From positions 1-64,000 of the forward strand of contig NZ_JAANCN010000017.1 in the NCBI RefSeq assembly GCF_011326735.1: a stretch of DNA of 64,000 nucleotides, written 5' to 3'. The notes beneath the pieces were generated by a model. The model was not told where the DNA came from, made no database searches, and saw only the letters and a list, made by a program, of their open reading frames with translations. Shown piece by piece: positions 51,925 through 60,849 of the stretch. Made by a program: the position numbers and the translations under genes. Within the stretch, counting starts at the first letter, position 1; each line of letters opens with the position of its first letter. This stretch comes from Phycicoccus endophyticus. Lineage in GTDB: Bacteria; Actinomycetota; Actinomycetes; Actinomycetales; Dermatophilaceae.

Positions 51925-52422
51925 TCAGTGCCCGGGGCGCGTCAGGGGCAGACGACGCCAGATGACATCACCCGCAGGGGACGAGCCGACGGGTGCCGGC
52001 TCCGTTCGGATGACAGTGAAGCCCTCACGCTCGTAGAACCTTCCGGCGCCCGTGTTACCCCGAAAATGCTCCACGTCGACGTGGTCCACGACCGCTGGAA
52101 GGACGGCGATGGCGTGGCGGAGCAGGTCGACGCCGAGCGAGTGACCCCGATGGGATGGAGCCAGGTACAGCTTCCAGATCACCTGGCCGGACGACGTCTC
52201 ACCGGTCTGGCAGACTCCGGCGAGCTCGTCTCCGACCGTGGCGACATGAACGCGTCCCGCCTGGACGGCCGGTTCGAGGTACTCACGCGTCCACCAGTCC
52301 AACTGCGCCAGGGCGGCCCGCGGGCCGAGGATCGGCGTGTAGTGCGGCGGCACCACCGCCGTACCGAAAGCAACGACAGCCTCGATGTCGTCGGCACCGG
52401 CTCGCCGTACACTCGCTCCCAC
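51925..52422 (-). CDS. GNAT-family N-acetyltransferase
   Basis: A 165-aa acetyltransferase. The core runs VRRAGADDIEAVVAFGTAVV, LAGVCQTGETSSGQVIWKLY and the acetyl-CoA loop HRGHSLGVDLLRHAIAVL (Q/RxxGxG/A region). FRGNTGAGRFYEREGFTVIR is the usual end of the fold. The GTG at 52422 (VGASVRRAGAD) matches the family start; a longer frame to 52659 crosses the hairpin at 52550 and is unlikely. The substrate is unknown. Twin hairpins bracket the gene. Confidence 0.82.
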   Translation of the reverse strand: MGASVRRAGADDIEAVVAFGTAVVPPHYTPILGPRAALAQLDWWTREYLEPAVQAGRVHVATVGDELAGVCQTGETSSGQVIWKLYLAPSHRGHSLGVDLLRHAIAVLPAVVDHVDVEHFRGNTGAGRFYEREGFTVIRTEPAPVGSSPAGDVIWRRLPLTRPGH

Positions 52423-52786
52423 GGCCGCGAGCCTATGCCGTTGCGAGCTCGGCGAGCCAACCGCAGGTCCCGCCTCGGCCCCGAGCTGGCCCCGTAGGGC
52501 GACCGGGGCGCTACGGTGGGTATACCGCAGTCCTGGTCTGTGGGTGACACACGGCGCCCCCTCCCGCCACGAGAGGGGGCGCCGTGCTGTGCGCGGTCGG
52601 AGGGCGCGTGCATCCAGCCGTGGGCCATCCGGGCCGACGCCGTCCTCGCCCGTGTGCATACGGCAGGTGGCATCGGCGTGCGGGTCTTGGGGACGGCCGC
52701 GGCTCCGCCTGATGCTCGAACCTCACCCGACGTCGGAGACCACCTGCGGAGCCTGGGCGGCCCGCCTCGGAACCCGTCCCCGCAGG
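52423..52786. other. Intergenic region with hairpin
   Basis: No gene is supported here. The hairpin at 52550-52586 is the main feature. A weak promoter-like element (TATACC at 52531) lies before it. The part from 52590 to 52786 shows no structure I can name. Confidence 0.45.
52550..52586. terminator. Hairpin 5' of the GNAT gene (twin copy 2)
   Basis: CACGGCGCCCCCTC (52550-52563) pairs perfectly with GAGGGGGCGCCGTG (52573-52586) across a 9-base loop. It differs from the hairpin at 51817 by one extra C/G pair and a few loop bases. It lies 201 bases past the end of the GH13 gene, so it probably terminates that gene. Confidence 0.65.
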
Positions 52787-54376
52787 TCAGGGCCGGCGGA
52801 AGATCCCGAAGCCGAAGCCCGCCGTCTCGGCCCGACCGGACCTCAGCCGCACGCCCTCGACCTCGACCGGCGACGCCCCGGCCCAGCCCTCCGGCAGGGC
52901 CAGGCCCGCCGGCTCCCGGCGGGGGTTGAGCACGACGAGGTGGCTGCCTCCGCGCACGTAGGCGAACGGGTAGCCCTCGGTGAGGACCTCGAGGCTCCCC
53001 GCCGGCTGGAGGGCCGGGGTCGCGTGCCGCAGCGCGACGAGGCGGCGCACGAGGTGGAGCAGGGAGTCCTCGTCGGCGCGCTGGCCGGCGACGTCCGGGC
53101 GCTCCGGGGAGGGGTCGAGCGGGAGGTAGAAGCGGTCCTCCGGTGCGGTGGAGAACTCGGCGCCCGGGCCCGCCGCCCACTGCATCGGGGTCCGGGAGCC
53201 GGTCCGGTTGTTGCTCGGGGAGAGAACGCTGCCCTCGACGTCCGGGAGGTCCTCGACGTAGCGCATCCCGATCTCGTCCCCGTAGTAGACCGTGGGCAGC
53301 GCGGGCCAGGTCATCAGGAAGGCGAACGCCGCGCGTGCCTGCTCGGCGGTCCGCGGGCCGTTGACGAGGCGCGCATAGTCGTGGTTGGCACTCGGGAGGG
53401 CGACGTGCCCGCCACCGGCGCCGATGGCCGCTGTCGCCCGCCGCCACTCCCGCAGGAAGACCTCGATGCCCCCGCTGCCCTCGGGGTCGAAGAAGAACCG
53501 GCCGGTCTCGCTCCACGTCGGGTCGTGCGTCCCGACACCGGTGTGCCACAGGGACCGCAGGGCGGGGTTGCCGAACTGGAGGAAGAAGTCGGCGTGGAAC
53601 CCGGCCGGCACCGCGACCGACGGCTCCCCCCACTCCGACAGGAGCGCGGCCTCGGGGTGCTCGGCGTCGAGCCAGTCGCGCAGCTCACCCCACAGCCGCG
53701 CCGTCTCGACGTGCCCGGGGTCGTCCTTGACGAGCGAGGAGGCCATGTCGACCCGGAAGCCGCTGACCCCGAGGCCGAGCCAGTGAGCCATGACCTGGCG
53801 CAGAGCGCGCCGGTTGGCCCGCGGGCCCTCGCCGTCCACCGGGTCGCGCCACGGCTCACCGGGGGCCGGACGTGCGTAACCGAAGTTGAGCGCCGGCTGG
53901 CAAGGGTAGAAGTTCAGCTGGTAGTACCCGCCGCGGCGCCCCGGCGTCGGGGCCCAGCTGCCGGCGGGGCTCCCGACCCGCGCGCTGCCGATGTACCGGT
54001 GGTCCTGCGGGTCCTCCGCCCACTGCCGGAACCAGGGGTGCTGGTCGCTCGTGTGCCCGGCGACGAGGTCGAGGAGCACCCGGATGCCCCGGCGACGCGC
54101 AGCCTCGACGACCGCGACGAGGTCCTCCGTCGTGCCGTAGCGCGGCGCGACGGTGAGGTAGTCGCTGACGTCGTAGCCGGCGTCGGCGAAGGGCGAGGCG
54201 AACAGCGGGCTGAACCACACCGCGTCGACACCGAGCCAGGCGAGATGGTCGAGGTGCTCGAGGACGCCGGCGAGGTCACCGACGCCGTCGCCGTTGGCGT
54301 CCGCGAACGACTGCGGGTAGATCTGGTAGAGAACGGAGCTGGCCAACCAGCTCGGCTGAGGACGTGAACGGCTCAT
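52787..54376 (-). CDS. GH13 alpha-glucosidase or related amylase-family enzyme
   Basis: A 529-aa cytoplasmic TIM-barrel glucosidase. The four GH13 regions are present. Region II GFRVDMASS holds nucleophile Asp210, region III LLSEWGEP holds acid/base Glu248 and region IV SANHDY holds Asp333. Oligo-1,6- and alpha-glucosidases share the ADANGDGVGDLAG start. No signal peptide is seen. ATG 54376 is chosen because it keeps the start of the barrel (SSVLYQIYPQSF) at normal distance. It is a single gene with no sugar transporter on its strand next to it. Confidence 0.88.
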   Translation of the reverse strand: MSRSRPQPSWLASSVLYQIYPQSFADANGDGVGDLAGVLEHLDHLAWLGVDAVWFSPLFASPFADAGYDVSDYLTVAPRYGTTEDLVAVVEAARRRGIRVLLDLVAGHTSDQHPWFRQWAEDPQDHRYIGSARVGSPAGSWAPTPGRRGGYYQLNFYPCQPALNFGYARPAPGEPWRDPVDGEGPRANRRALRQVMAHWLGLGVSGFRVDMASSLVKDDPGHVETARLWGELRDWLDAEHPEAALLSEWGEPSVAVPAGFHADFFLQFGNPALRSLWHTGVGTHDPTWSETGRFFFDPEGSGGIEVFLREWRRATAAIGAGGGHVALPSANHDYARLVNGPRTAEQARAAFAFLMTWPALPTVYYGDEIGMRYVEDLPDVEGSVLSPSNNRTGSRTPMQWAAGPGAEFSTAPEDRFYLPLDPSPERPDVAGQRADEDSLLHLVRRLVALRHATPALQPAGSLEVLTEGYPFAYVRGGSHLVVLNPRREPAGLALPEGWAGASPVEVEGVRLRSGRAETAGFGFGIFRRP

Positions 54377-54478
54377 CACGGCCACCCTAGCCACCGGCGG
54401 GGCCCGTGGACCGACGTCCCCGGGCCTCCCCCGTATCGGTGCCGGCCGAACGGGTCGCCGGTGGCTGCTCGCGCCGGC

Positions 54479-55168
54479 TCAGCCGCGCAGGCTCCACCCC
54501 CGTGGCCCCTCGAGGACCACCCGGTCCGGGGCGGCCGCGGTCCCCCGGATGAGGGCCGCGTTCGCCTCGTCGACGGTCTCGACCCAGGAGCGGGCGGCGG
54601 CGGGTGCCTTGCCGAAGCGCTCGTGCCGGGCCACGAGGCGCTCGCGGCGGGTCCCGTCGTCGTCCTCGAGCCACCAGACCTCGTCGAGGGCCTCGCGCAC
54701 GGCACGCCACGCTGCCGTGGCGAGCAGCAGGTAGTTGCCCTCGGTGAGGACGAGCCGGGCCCGCTCGGGGACGACGAGGGCGCCGGCGAGCGGCTGCTCG
54801 AGGGTGCGCTCGAAGCCCGGGGCGTAGACCGGACCGCGCTCGACCCGCAGCCGGCGCAGCAGGGCGGCGTACCCGCCGACGTCGAAGGTCTCGGGCGCCC
54901 CCTTGCGGTCGCGCAGCCCGAGCCGGTCGAGCTGGACGTCGGCGAGGTGGAAGCCGTCCATCGGCACGTGGGCGACGACATCGGGGCCCAGGGTGTGGCC
55001 GAGACGCTCCAGCAGCGCCTCGACGAGGGTCGTCTTGCCGACGCCGGGGACGCCGGCGATGCCGAGGAGGGCCCTGCCCTGGGGAGGGACGAGGTCGGCC
55101 ACGGCCCGCGCGAGCGCCTCGACGCCCTCGGCTCCCGGGCCACCCTGCGAGGTGGCGGTGGTGTCCAC
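54479..55168 (-). CDS. P-loop nucleoside/sugar kinase-like protein
   Basis: A 229-aa kinase of the uridine/pantothenate kinase superfamily. Walker A reads AGVPGVGKTTLVEALL. The MDGFHLADVQLDRLG motif and ARLVLTEGNYLLLATAAW match family members annotated as FrcK/YggC-like or nucleoside kinases. It probably phosphorylates a small sugar or polyol. The GTG at 55168 lies 5 bases after the SDR stop, so the two are coupled. It is the last gene of the operon that begins at 62963. Confidence 0.78.
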   Translation of the reverse strand: MDTTATSQGGPGAEGVEALARAVADLVPPQGRALLGIAGVPGVGKTTLVEALLERLGHTLGPDVVAHVPMDGFHLADVQLDRLGLRDRKGAPETFDVGGYAALLRRLRVERGPVYAPGFERTLEQPLAGALVVPERARLVLTEGNYLLLATAAWRAVREALDEVWWLEDDDGTRRERLVARHERFGKAPAAARSWVETVDEANAALIRGTAAAPDRVVLEGPRGWSLRG

Positions 55169-55173
55169 GGCGC

Positions 55174-55941
55174 TCAGAACAGCGTGTACCCGCCGTCGAC
55201 GACGAGCACCGTCCCCGACATGAAGCTGGCGGCGTCCGAGGCGAGGAAGACGACCGCCGGGCTGACCTCCTCCGGCATGGCGTAGCGCTGCTGGGCGGAG
55301 TCCTCGATCCACTGCCGCCGGTACTGGGGCTCGTCGACCGGCGACATGTCGGTCTTGATGTAGCCCGGGGCGACGGCGTTGACCCGGACACCGGCCGGAG
55401 CCCACTCGGCGGCGAGGGACTTCGTCAGCTGGTGCACGGCGGCCTTGGAGGCGTTGTAGGCGGGCTGCATCTGGGGACGGTTGACGATCATCCCCGAGAT
55501 CGAGCCGATGTTGACGATCGCCCCCCGGCCGCGCTCGACCATGTGCGCGCCGACGGCCTGCGACATCCTCCACAAGGCGGTGAGGTTGGTGTCGATGACG
55601 TGCGACCACTCCTCGTCGGTCACCTCGAGGGCCGGGCGGTGGATGCAGGCGCCGGCGTTGTTGACGAGGACGTCCAGACCACCCGTCGCCTCGACGGCAC
55701 GGGCGACGACGTCCTCGACGGCGGCGCGCTCGGTGAGGTCGCCGAGCACGACGTGCGCCGTGCGGCCGAGGGCCTCGATCTCGCCCTTGACCTCCTGCGC
55801 GGCACTCGCGTCGCGGCCGTGGACGACGACGTCACCCCCCGCCTCTGCGACGGCGCGGGCGAAGGCCCGGCCGAGGCCACGGGTCGCTCCGGTGACCAGG
55901 GCGGTACGACCGGCGAGGGAGAAGGTGTCGAGGACGGGCAT
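55174..55941 (-). CDS. Short-chain dehydrogenase (polyol/sugar type)
   Basis: A 255-aa NAD(P)-dependent SDR. The cofactor motif is TGATRGLGRAFA, the NNAG motif is VLVNNAGACI, and the catalytic SxnYxxxK is IGSISGM...YNASKAAV. It probably oxidises a polyol or a sugar acid within the cluster. It is followed by a kinase gene 5 bases away and preceded by the importer's binding protein 132 bases upstream. Homologues act on sorbitol, arabitol and gluconate, so the substrate is open. Confidence 0.87.
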   Translation of the reverse strand: MPVLDTFSLAGRTALVTGATRGLGRAFARAVAEAGGDVVVHGRDASAAQEVKGEIEALGRTAHVVLGDLTERAAVEDVVARAVEATGGLDVLVNNAGACIHRPALEVTDEEWSHVIDTNLTALWRMSQAVGAHMVERGRGAIVNIGSISGMIVNRPQMQPAYNASKAAVHQLTKSLAAEWAPAGVRVNAVAPGYIKTDMSPVDEPQYRRQWIEDSAQQRYAMPEEVSPAVVFLASDAASFMSGTVLVVDGGYTLF

Positions 55942-56073
55942 GGGGGGCTCCTTGGGCCTGGGAGGACGAGCGGGGGAGGGTCCCGCCCGGGCGCGCCGCA
56001 GCGCGCGCCGGGCAGGACGGTGGTGACGGCCCGCGGCGGGGGGAGGCGGTGAGCACCCGCCGCGGACCGCCGG

Positions 56074-57087
56074 TCACTGGGTGATCAGGCCGGCCTTCTT
56101 GTAGAGGTCGACGTACTTCTGGGCGTTGTCCTTGGTGATCAGCGGGTTGCCGATGTCGACGTTGACCTCGTCCTCGGCCCCGGTGAGCAGGTCGTGGACG
56201 GCCTTCATGTTCAGCTGGGCCAGCTCGGCGGCGTTCTGCAGCGCAGTGGCCGTCATCTCCCCCTTCTGGATCATCAACGTGGCCTCCGGCGTGCCGTCCA
56301 CGCCGTAGGCGAGGATGCCGTCGAACGCGGACTTGCCCTTGACGGCCTCGAGCGCGCCCGCGGCCATGTTGTCGTTCATCGAGATGATCGCGTCGATCTG
56401 CGGGTTGGCGAGCGACCAGTCCTCCATGAGGGTGAGGGCCTCGTCCTTGTTCCAGTTGGCGATGTCCTCGGCGACGATCTCGACGTCGGGGCGCTTCTCG
56501 AAGAACTCGGCCTCCCACGCCTTGCGCCGCTGGGTGCTGTGGAAGTTGCCGCCCGGGCCGTTGAGGACGACGACCTTGGCGTTCTGCGGCACCTGCTCCA
56601 GGGCGAGCTTCGCGACGACGCCGCCCTGGTCGTAGGGGTTGGCGTCGACGGAGTTGGCGCCCTCGATGCCGTCGACCCGCGGGTTGGTCGTGATCGTCAC
56701 GATCCCGGCGTCCACGGCCTGCTGGATGTAGGGCTGCTGGGCGGCCCCGTTGTTGGCCTGGATGATGATGGCGTCGAACTTGTTGGCGACGGCGTTCTCG
56801 ATCATCTTGTTCTCGACCTCGTCGTCGGCCTGGCCGTCGAAGACCTGCAGCGAGATGTCGTCGTAGTCCTTGGCCTCGTCCTTCATCTCGTTGGCCAGCC
56901 AGGCGGCGAACGAGTCCACCTGGGCGCGGGCGATGTAGGCCACCCGGTAGCTGTCCTTCTGGGTGCGCTCGGCGGTGTCGTCCGAGCCGGGGTTGCCGAC
57001 GGTGACGCCGCCACAGCCGGCGAGCCCGACGGCGACTGCCGCCGCGGCCAGACCGGCCGTGAACGTCCTGCGGGTTGGGGTCTTCAC
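56074..57087 (-). CDS. Sugar-binding lipoprotein, ribose-importer type
   Basis: A 337-aa periplasmic-binding-protein-type lipoprotein (Peripla_BP_4). The twin arginine (RRTFTAG), hydrophobic core and lipobox GLAGC with Cys25 show export and lipidation. The mature part runs YRVAYIARAQVDSFAAWLAN, and AIISMNDNMAAGALEAVKGK is the usual hinge region. AAGGAGG precedes the GTG at 57085-57087. It serves the permease and ATPase upstream. Confidence 0.88.
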   Translation of the reverse strand: MKTPTRRTFTAGLAAAAVAVGLAGCGGVTVGNPGSDDTAERTQKDSYRVAYIARAQVDSFAAWLANEMKDEAKDYDDISLQVFDGQADDEVENKMIENAVANKFDAIIIQANNGAAQQPYIQQAVDAGIVTITTNPRVDGIEGANSVDANPYDQGGVVAKLALEQVPQNAKVVVLNGPGGNFHSTQRRKAWEAEFFEKRPDVEIVAEDIANWNKDEALTLMEDWSLANPQIDAIISMNDNMAAGALEAVKGKSAFDGILAYGVDGTPEATLMIQKGEMTATALQNAAELAQLNMKAVHDLLTGAEDEVNVDIGNPLITKDNAQKYVDLYKKAGLITQ

Positions 57088-57166
57088 GTGTCCTCCTTGG
57101 TTGCGGATGTGATGGTGCTGGGCTCCGTCGCACGAAGCCGGTGTTCCGGTGGGGTGGGGTGACGCC

Positions 57167-58201
57167 TCAGGTGCCGGAGGCGGGGGGGTCCGCGGTGGCA
57201 CCGGGGTCGGCGCCGGCGGCGGCCGGCTCGCCGCGCCGCCCCGAGCGCAGGATGGTGGTCCGGGTGCGGCCGCGCTTGCTCCACACGTCGTAGGCGACGG
57301 CGGTGACGATGATCAGGCCCATGACGATCTGCTGGATGTAGGACCCGACGCCGGTGAGGTTCATGATGTTGCCGAGCAGGCCGACGATGAGCGCGCCGGC
57401 CAGGGTGCCGGCCGTCGTCCCGACGCCCCCGGAGAAGCTCGTCCCACCGATGATGGGCGCGGTGATCGCCTGCAGCTCGTAGCCGACACCGGCGTTGGGC
57501 AGACCGGCGTTGACCCGGGACATGAAGATCACCCCGGCGATGCCGACGAGCACGCCGTTGACGACGAACGCCTTGTACTTGACCCAGGCCACGGCGATGC
57601 CGGCCGCCCGGGCGGCCTCCTCGTTGCCGCCCACGGCGTACACGCCACGGCCGTAGCGCGTCTGGTTCATGAGGTACCAGATCACCGCGGTGATGAGAAG
57701 CAGGACGAGCGCGGGCACGGGCGCCCAGCCCCACGTGCCCTGGCCGATGATGACGAAGTCACCGAGCTGGAGCACGTTCTGTCCCTGCGTCAGCTCCAGC
57801 ACCGCGCCGCGGGCCATGAGCATCATGCCGAGGGTGACGATGAACGCGGGAGTGTGCAGCGTCGCCACGAGGAAGGCGTTGACGAGGTTGCAGGCGACGC
57901 CGACGGCGATGCCGACGAGCACGGCGAGCAGCAGGCTCTGGGTGTCCTTGTAGACCATCACCGAGGAGACCCCGGCGAAGGCCATGACCGCGCCGGCCGA
58001 CAGGTCGATCATCCCGCCGATGATCAGCGTCATCGCGCCGTAGGCGAGGATCGTGATGACGGCGACCTGGCGCAGGACGTTGAGCTGGTTGTCGACGCTG
58101 AGGAAGTTGGGGCTGAGGAAGCTCGCCCCGACGAACACCAGGGCCAGGATGATGAAGATGGAGTACCGGCTGGCGTCGAAGGACTTCAGCTTCGTGGTCA
58201 T
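57167..58201 (-). CDS. Ribose/polyol ABC transporter permease (RbsC type)
   Basis: A 344-aa permease of the BPD_transp_2 family with about eight to ten transmembrane helices. Typical elements are ILAYGAMTLIIGGMIDLSAG and the docking loop YAVGGNEEAARAAGIAV. A Gly/Ala/Pro-rich tail follows. The ATG at 58199-58201 lies 2 bases after the ATPase stop. It forms the homodimeric channel of a CUT2 importer. Confidence 0.88.
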   Translation of the reverse strand: MTTKLKSFDASRYSIFIILALVFVGASFLSPNFLSVDNQLNVLRQVAVITILAYGAMTLIIGGMIDLSAGAVMAFAGVSSVMVYKDTQSLLLAVLVGIAVGVACNLVNAFLVATLHTPAFIVTLGMMLMARGAVLELTQGQNVLQLGDFVIIGQGTWGWAPVPALVLLLITAVIWYLMNQTRYGRGVYAVGGNEEAARAAGIAVAWVKYKAFVVNGVLVGIAGVIFMSRVNAGLPNAGVGYELQAITAPIIGGTSFSGGVGTTAGTLAGALIVGLLGNIMNLTGVGSYIQQIVMGLIIVTAVAYDVWSKRGRTRTTILRSGRRGEPAAAGADPGATADPPASGT

Positions 58202-58203
58202 GG

Positions 58204-59703
58204 TCAGGCCACCTCGATGTCGTTCATGGCGTACGTGAGGATCCGTTCCTGCGAGTACTGGTCGGGGGTGAGCTCGGCGGTGACCCGCCCTGCGGACATC
58301 ACGTAGATGCGGTCGCACATCCCGATGAGCTCGGGCAGCTCGGAGGAGATCATGAGGATCGCCCGGCCCTGCCGGGCGAGGTCGGTCATGATCTTGTAGA
58401 TCTCGAGCTTGGCGCCGACGTCGATGCCGCGCGTGGGCTCGTCGAGGAGCATCACCGCCGGGTCGGCGATGAGCCACCGGGCGAGGAGCACCTTCTGCTG
58501 GTTGCCTCCGCTGAGCGAGGCGATGGGCGTCTCGGTGCTCGGGGCCTTGACGTTCATCTTCGCGAAGAACTCGCCGACGAGCCGCTCCTCCTCGCGGGCG
58601 TGGGCGTAGCCGCCGTGGATGACCTTGGGCAGGCTCGCGAGCGTGGCGTTCTTCTTGATGCTCATGTCGGGGACGATGCCGACGAGCCGCCGGTCCTCCG
58701 GGAGCAGCGCGAGGCCGTGCCGGATCGCCGACCTCGGGCTCGTGATGTGCACCGGGGTGCCACCGACCTCGACGGTGCCGCCGTCGAGCCGGTCCAGGCC
58801 GAACACGGCACGCACCACCTCCGAGCGCCCCGCGCCGATGAGGCCGGCGAGCCCGACGATCTCGCCGGCCCGGACCTCGATGTCGACGTCCTCGAACATC
58901 CCCCGGCTCGACAGGCCGGTCGCCTTGAAAGCGGTGGGGCCGAGCGGGATCCGCTCCTTGGGGTACTGCTGGTGGTCGAGGTCCCGGCCGACCATCTGGG
59001 CGATCGCCTGGGCCGAGGTGATCTCGCTCGCCGGCTGCGAGCTGACGACGGTGCCGTCGCGCAGCACCGTGATGTCGTCGGCGATCTCGAAGACCTCGTC
59101 CATCTTGTGCGAGATGTAGATGATCGACTTGCCCTGCGCCCGCAGCGCGCGGATCTTCGCGAAGAGCGACTCGACCTCCTTGTAGGCGATCGCCGAGGTC
59201 GGCTCGTCCATGATGAGGACGTCGGCGCTGTGGTAGACCGCGCGCAGGATCTCCAGGGTCTGGATCTCCGAGACCGTGAGCGTGCGCAGGCGGCGGTTCA
59301 CCGGGAAGCTCAGGCCCTCCTCGGCGAGGATCCGCTTGGCCTCGGAGCGGATGTAGCGCCAGTCGACGGCACCGCGTCGGCGAGGGAGCCGGCCGAGGAA
59401 GAAGCTCTCGGCGATGGTCATGTCCGGCACGTAGTTCAGCTCCTGGGAGATCATCGCGATCCCCCGGGCCCGGGCGTCGATGGGGTTCTTGATCCGCACC
59501 TGCTCACCGCGCACCCACACCGTGCCCGCGTCGGGCTGGTAGATGCCGTCGATGACCTTCATCAGGGTCGACTTGCCGGCGCCGTTCTCGCCGCAGAGGG
59601 CGTGCACGGTTCCCGGGCGCACGTCGAAGGAGACGTCGTCGAGGGCACGCACGCCCGGGAAGGTCTTGGTCACCCCCTCGACCGACAGCAGGGTCCCCGT
59701 CAT
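58204..59703 (-). CDS. Ribose-type ABC transporter ATPase, two nucleotide-binding domains
   Basis: A 499-aa CUT2 ATPase. The first domain has Walker A GENGAGKST at residues 38-46 and an altered signature VSEIQTLEI. The second has a degenerate Walker A (LIGAGRSE), signature LSGGNQQKV and Walker B VMLLDEPTRGIDVGAK. This asymmetry is normal for RbsA/MglA proteins. The ATG overlaps the stop of the polyol dehydrogenase, coupling import to metabolism. The sugar may be a pentitol or other polyol. Confidence 0.9.
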   Translation of the reverse strand: MTGTLLSVEGVTKTFPGVRALDDVSFDVRPGTVHALCGENGAGKSTLMKVIDGIYQPDAGTVWVRGEQVRIKNPIDARARGIAMISQELNYVPDMTIAESFFLGRLPRRRGAVDWRYIRSEAKRILAEEGLSFPVNRRLRTLTVSEIQTLEILRAVYHSADVLIMDEPTSAIAYKEVESLFAKIRALRAQGKSIIYISHKMDEVFEIADDITVLRDGTVVSSQPASEITSAQAIAQMVGRDLDHQQYPKERIPLGPTAFKATGLSSRGMFEDVDIEVRAGEIVGLAGLIGAGRSEVVRAVFGLDRLDGGTVEVGGTPVHITSPRSAIRHGLALLPEDRRLVGIVPDMSIKKNATLASLPKVIHGGYAHAREEERLVGEFFAKMNVKAPSTETPIASLSGGNQQKVLLARWLIADPAVMLLDEPTRGIDVGAKLEIYKIMTDLARQGRAILMISSELPELIGMCDRIYVMSAGRVTAELTPDQYSQERILTYAMNDIEVA

Positions 59704-60755
59704 GCCGTGACCCCGACCGCGGGCTCCTCGACGCGGCGCACCCCGGGCATGACGACCCGCTTGAGGGAGTCGGTGGCGCCCTCGCCGGTCAGTGCCTGCT
59801 CGGCCTGCTCGATGCCGTACTCGTGCGTGACGAGCGAGTCCAGCTCGACCTTGCCCGTCGCGAGCAGGTCGCGGGCGATGGGCCAGGTGTTGGTGTAGCG
59901 GAAGGTACCGGTGACGTTGACCTCGCGCATCGCGATCTCCGGCACCGACAGCGGGATCTCGTCGGCGCTGCCGACGATGACGACCGTGCCGCCGGCCCGC
60001 ACCGAGCGGATGCCGTTGACGATGGCCGCCGTGGCCCCGGAGGCGTCGATGAACACGTGGGCGCCCAGGTCGGTCGTGGACTCGCTCTGCGGGTCGACCA
60101 CCCGGGCGCCGTACCGCGAGGCCAGCTCGCGGCGGCCGGCGTCGATGTCGGCGACGACGACGTCGACGGCGCCGTAGGCCAGCGCCACCTGGGCGGCGAT
60201 GACGCCGATCGGCCCGCCACCGGCGATGAGCACGGTGTCGCCCACCCCGATGCCGCCCTTCTGCGCCGCGGCGATGCCGACCGACAGCGGCTCCATGAGG
60301 GCGGCCGCGTGGTCGCTGACGCTGTCGGGGACCTCGTAGGCGAAGTCGTCCTGGATGGTCACGTACTCGCAGAACGCCCCGTCGATCGGCGGGGTGGCGT
60401 AGAACTCCATCTTCGGGCAGAGGTTGTAGGCGCCCGAGCGGCAGAACTCGCACACCCGGCAGGGACGCTGCGGCTCGATGGCCACCCGCTGCCCGACCCG
60501 CCCGGGGTCGACGTCGGACCCGACGGCGGCGATCCGGCCACTGACCTCGTGGCCGAGGACGAGCGGGGAGTCGACGACGTAGTCGCCGATCCGCCCGTGC
60601 GCGTAGTAGTGAACGTCAGAGCCGCACACCCCGACGCTGAGGACGCGGACGAGGACCTCGTCCGGCGCACAGGTCGGGACGGGGCGCTCCTCGAGCACGA
60701 CGTCCCGCACGCCTCGCAGCACGCTCGCGGTCATCGTCGTGGGTAGCCCACTCAT
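59700..60755 (-). CDS. Zinc-dependent polyol dehydrogenase (xylitol/sorbitol type)
   Basis: A 351-aa MDR dehydrogenase. The catalytic zinc motif is SVGVCGSDVHYYAHGRIGDY and GHEVSGRIAAVG. The structural zinc loop is PCRVCEFCRSGAYNLC, and the nucleotide motif is GGGPIGVIAAQVA. HYYAHGRIG is characteristic of sorbitol and xylitol dehydrogenases. It would convert the polyol to a ketose for the neighbouring kinase. A 94-bp gap separates it from the kinase gene upstream. Confidence 0.87.
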   Translation of the reverse strand: MSGLPTTMTASVLRGVRDVVLEERPVPTCAPDEVLVRVLSVGVCGSDVHYYAHGRIGDYVVDSPLVLGHEVSGRIAAVGSDVDPGRVGQRVAIEPQRPCRVCEFCRSGAYNLCPKMEFYATPPIDGAFCEYVTIQDDFAYEVPDSVSDHAAALMEPLSVGIAAAQKGGIGVGDTVLIAGGGPIGVIAAQVALAYGAVDVVVADIDAGRRELASRYGARVVDPQSESTTDLGAHVFIDASGATAAIVNGIRSVRAGGTVVIVGSADEIPLSVPEIAMREVNVTGTFRYTNTWPIARDLLATGKVELDSLVTHEYGIEQAEQALTGEGATDSLKRVVMPGVRRVEEPAVGVTA

Positions 60756-60849
60756 GGTCGTGTCCTTTCCGGGATGCGGTGGTCGGCGGCCGGCTGGGCC
60801 GCTGCGTCGGCACGCTGGGTGCCGTGGGGGTCTGGGGTCACGGGTGCTC

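Noticed and set aside
52385-54367. 660-residue open frame on the plus strand
   Set aside because: It is antisense to the GH13 gene, whose catalytic residues and start are clear.
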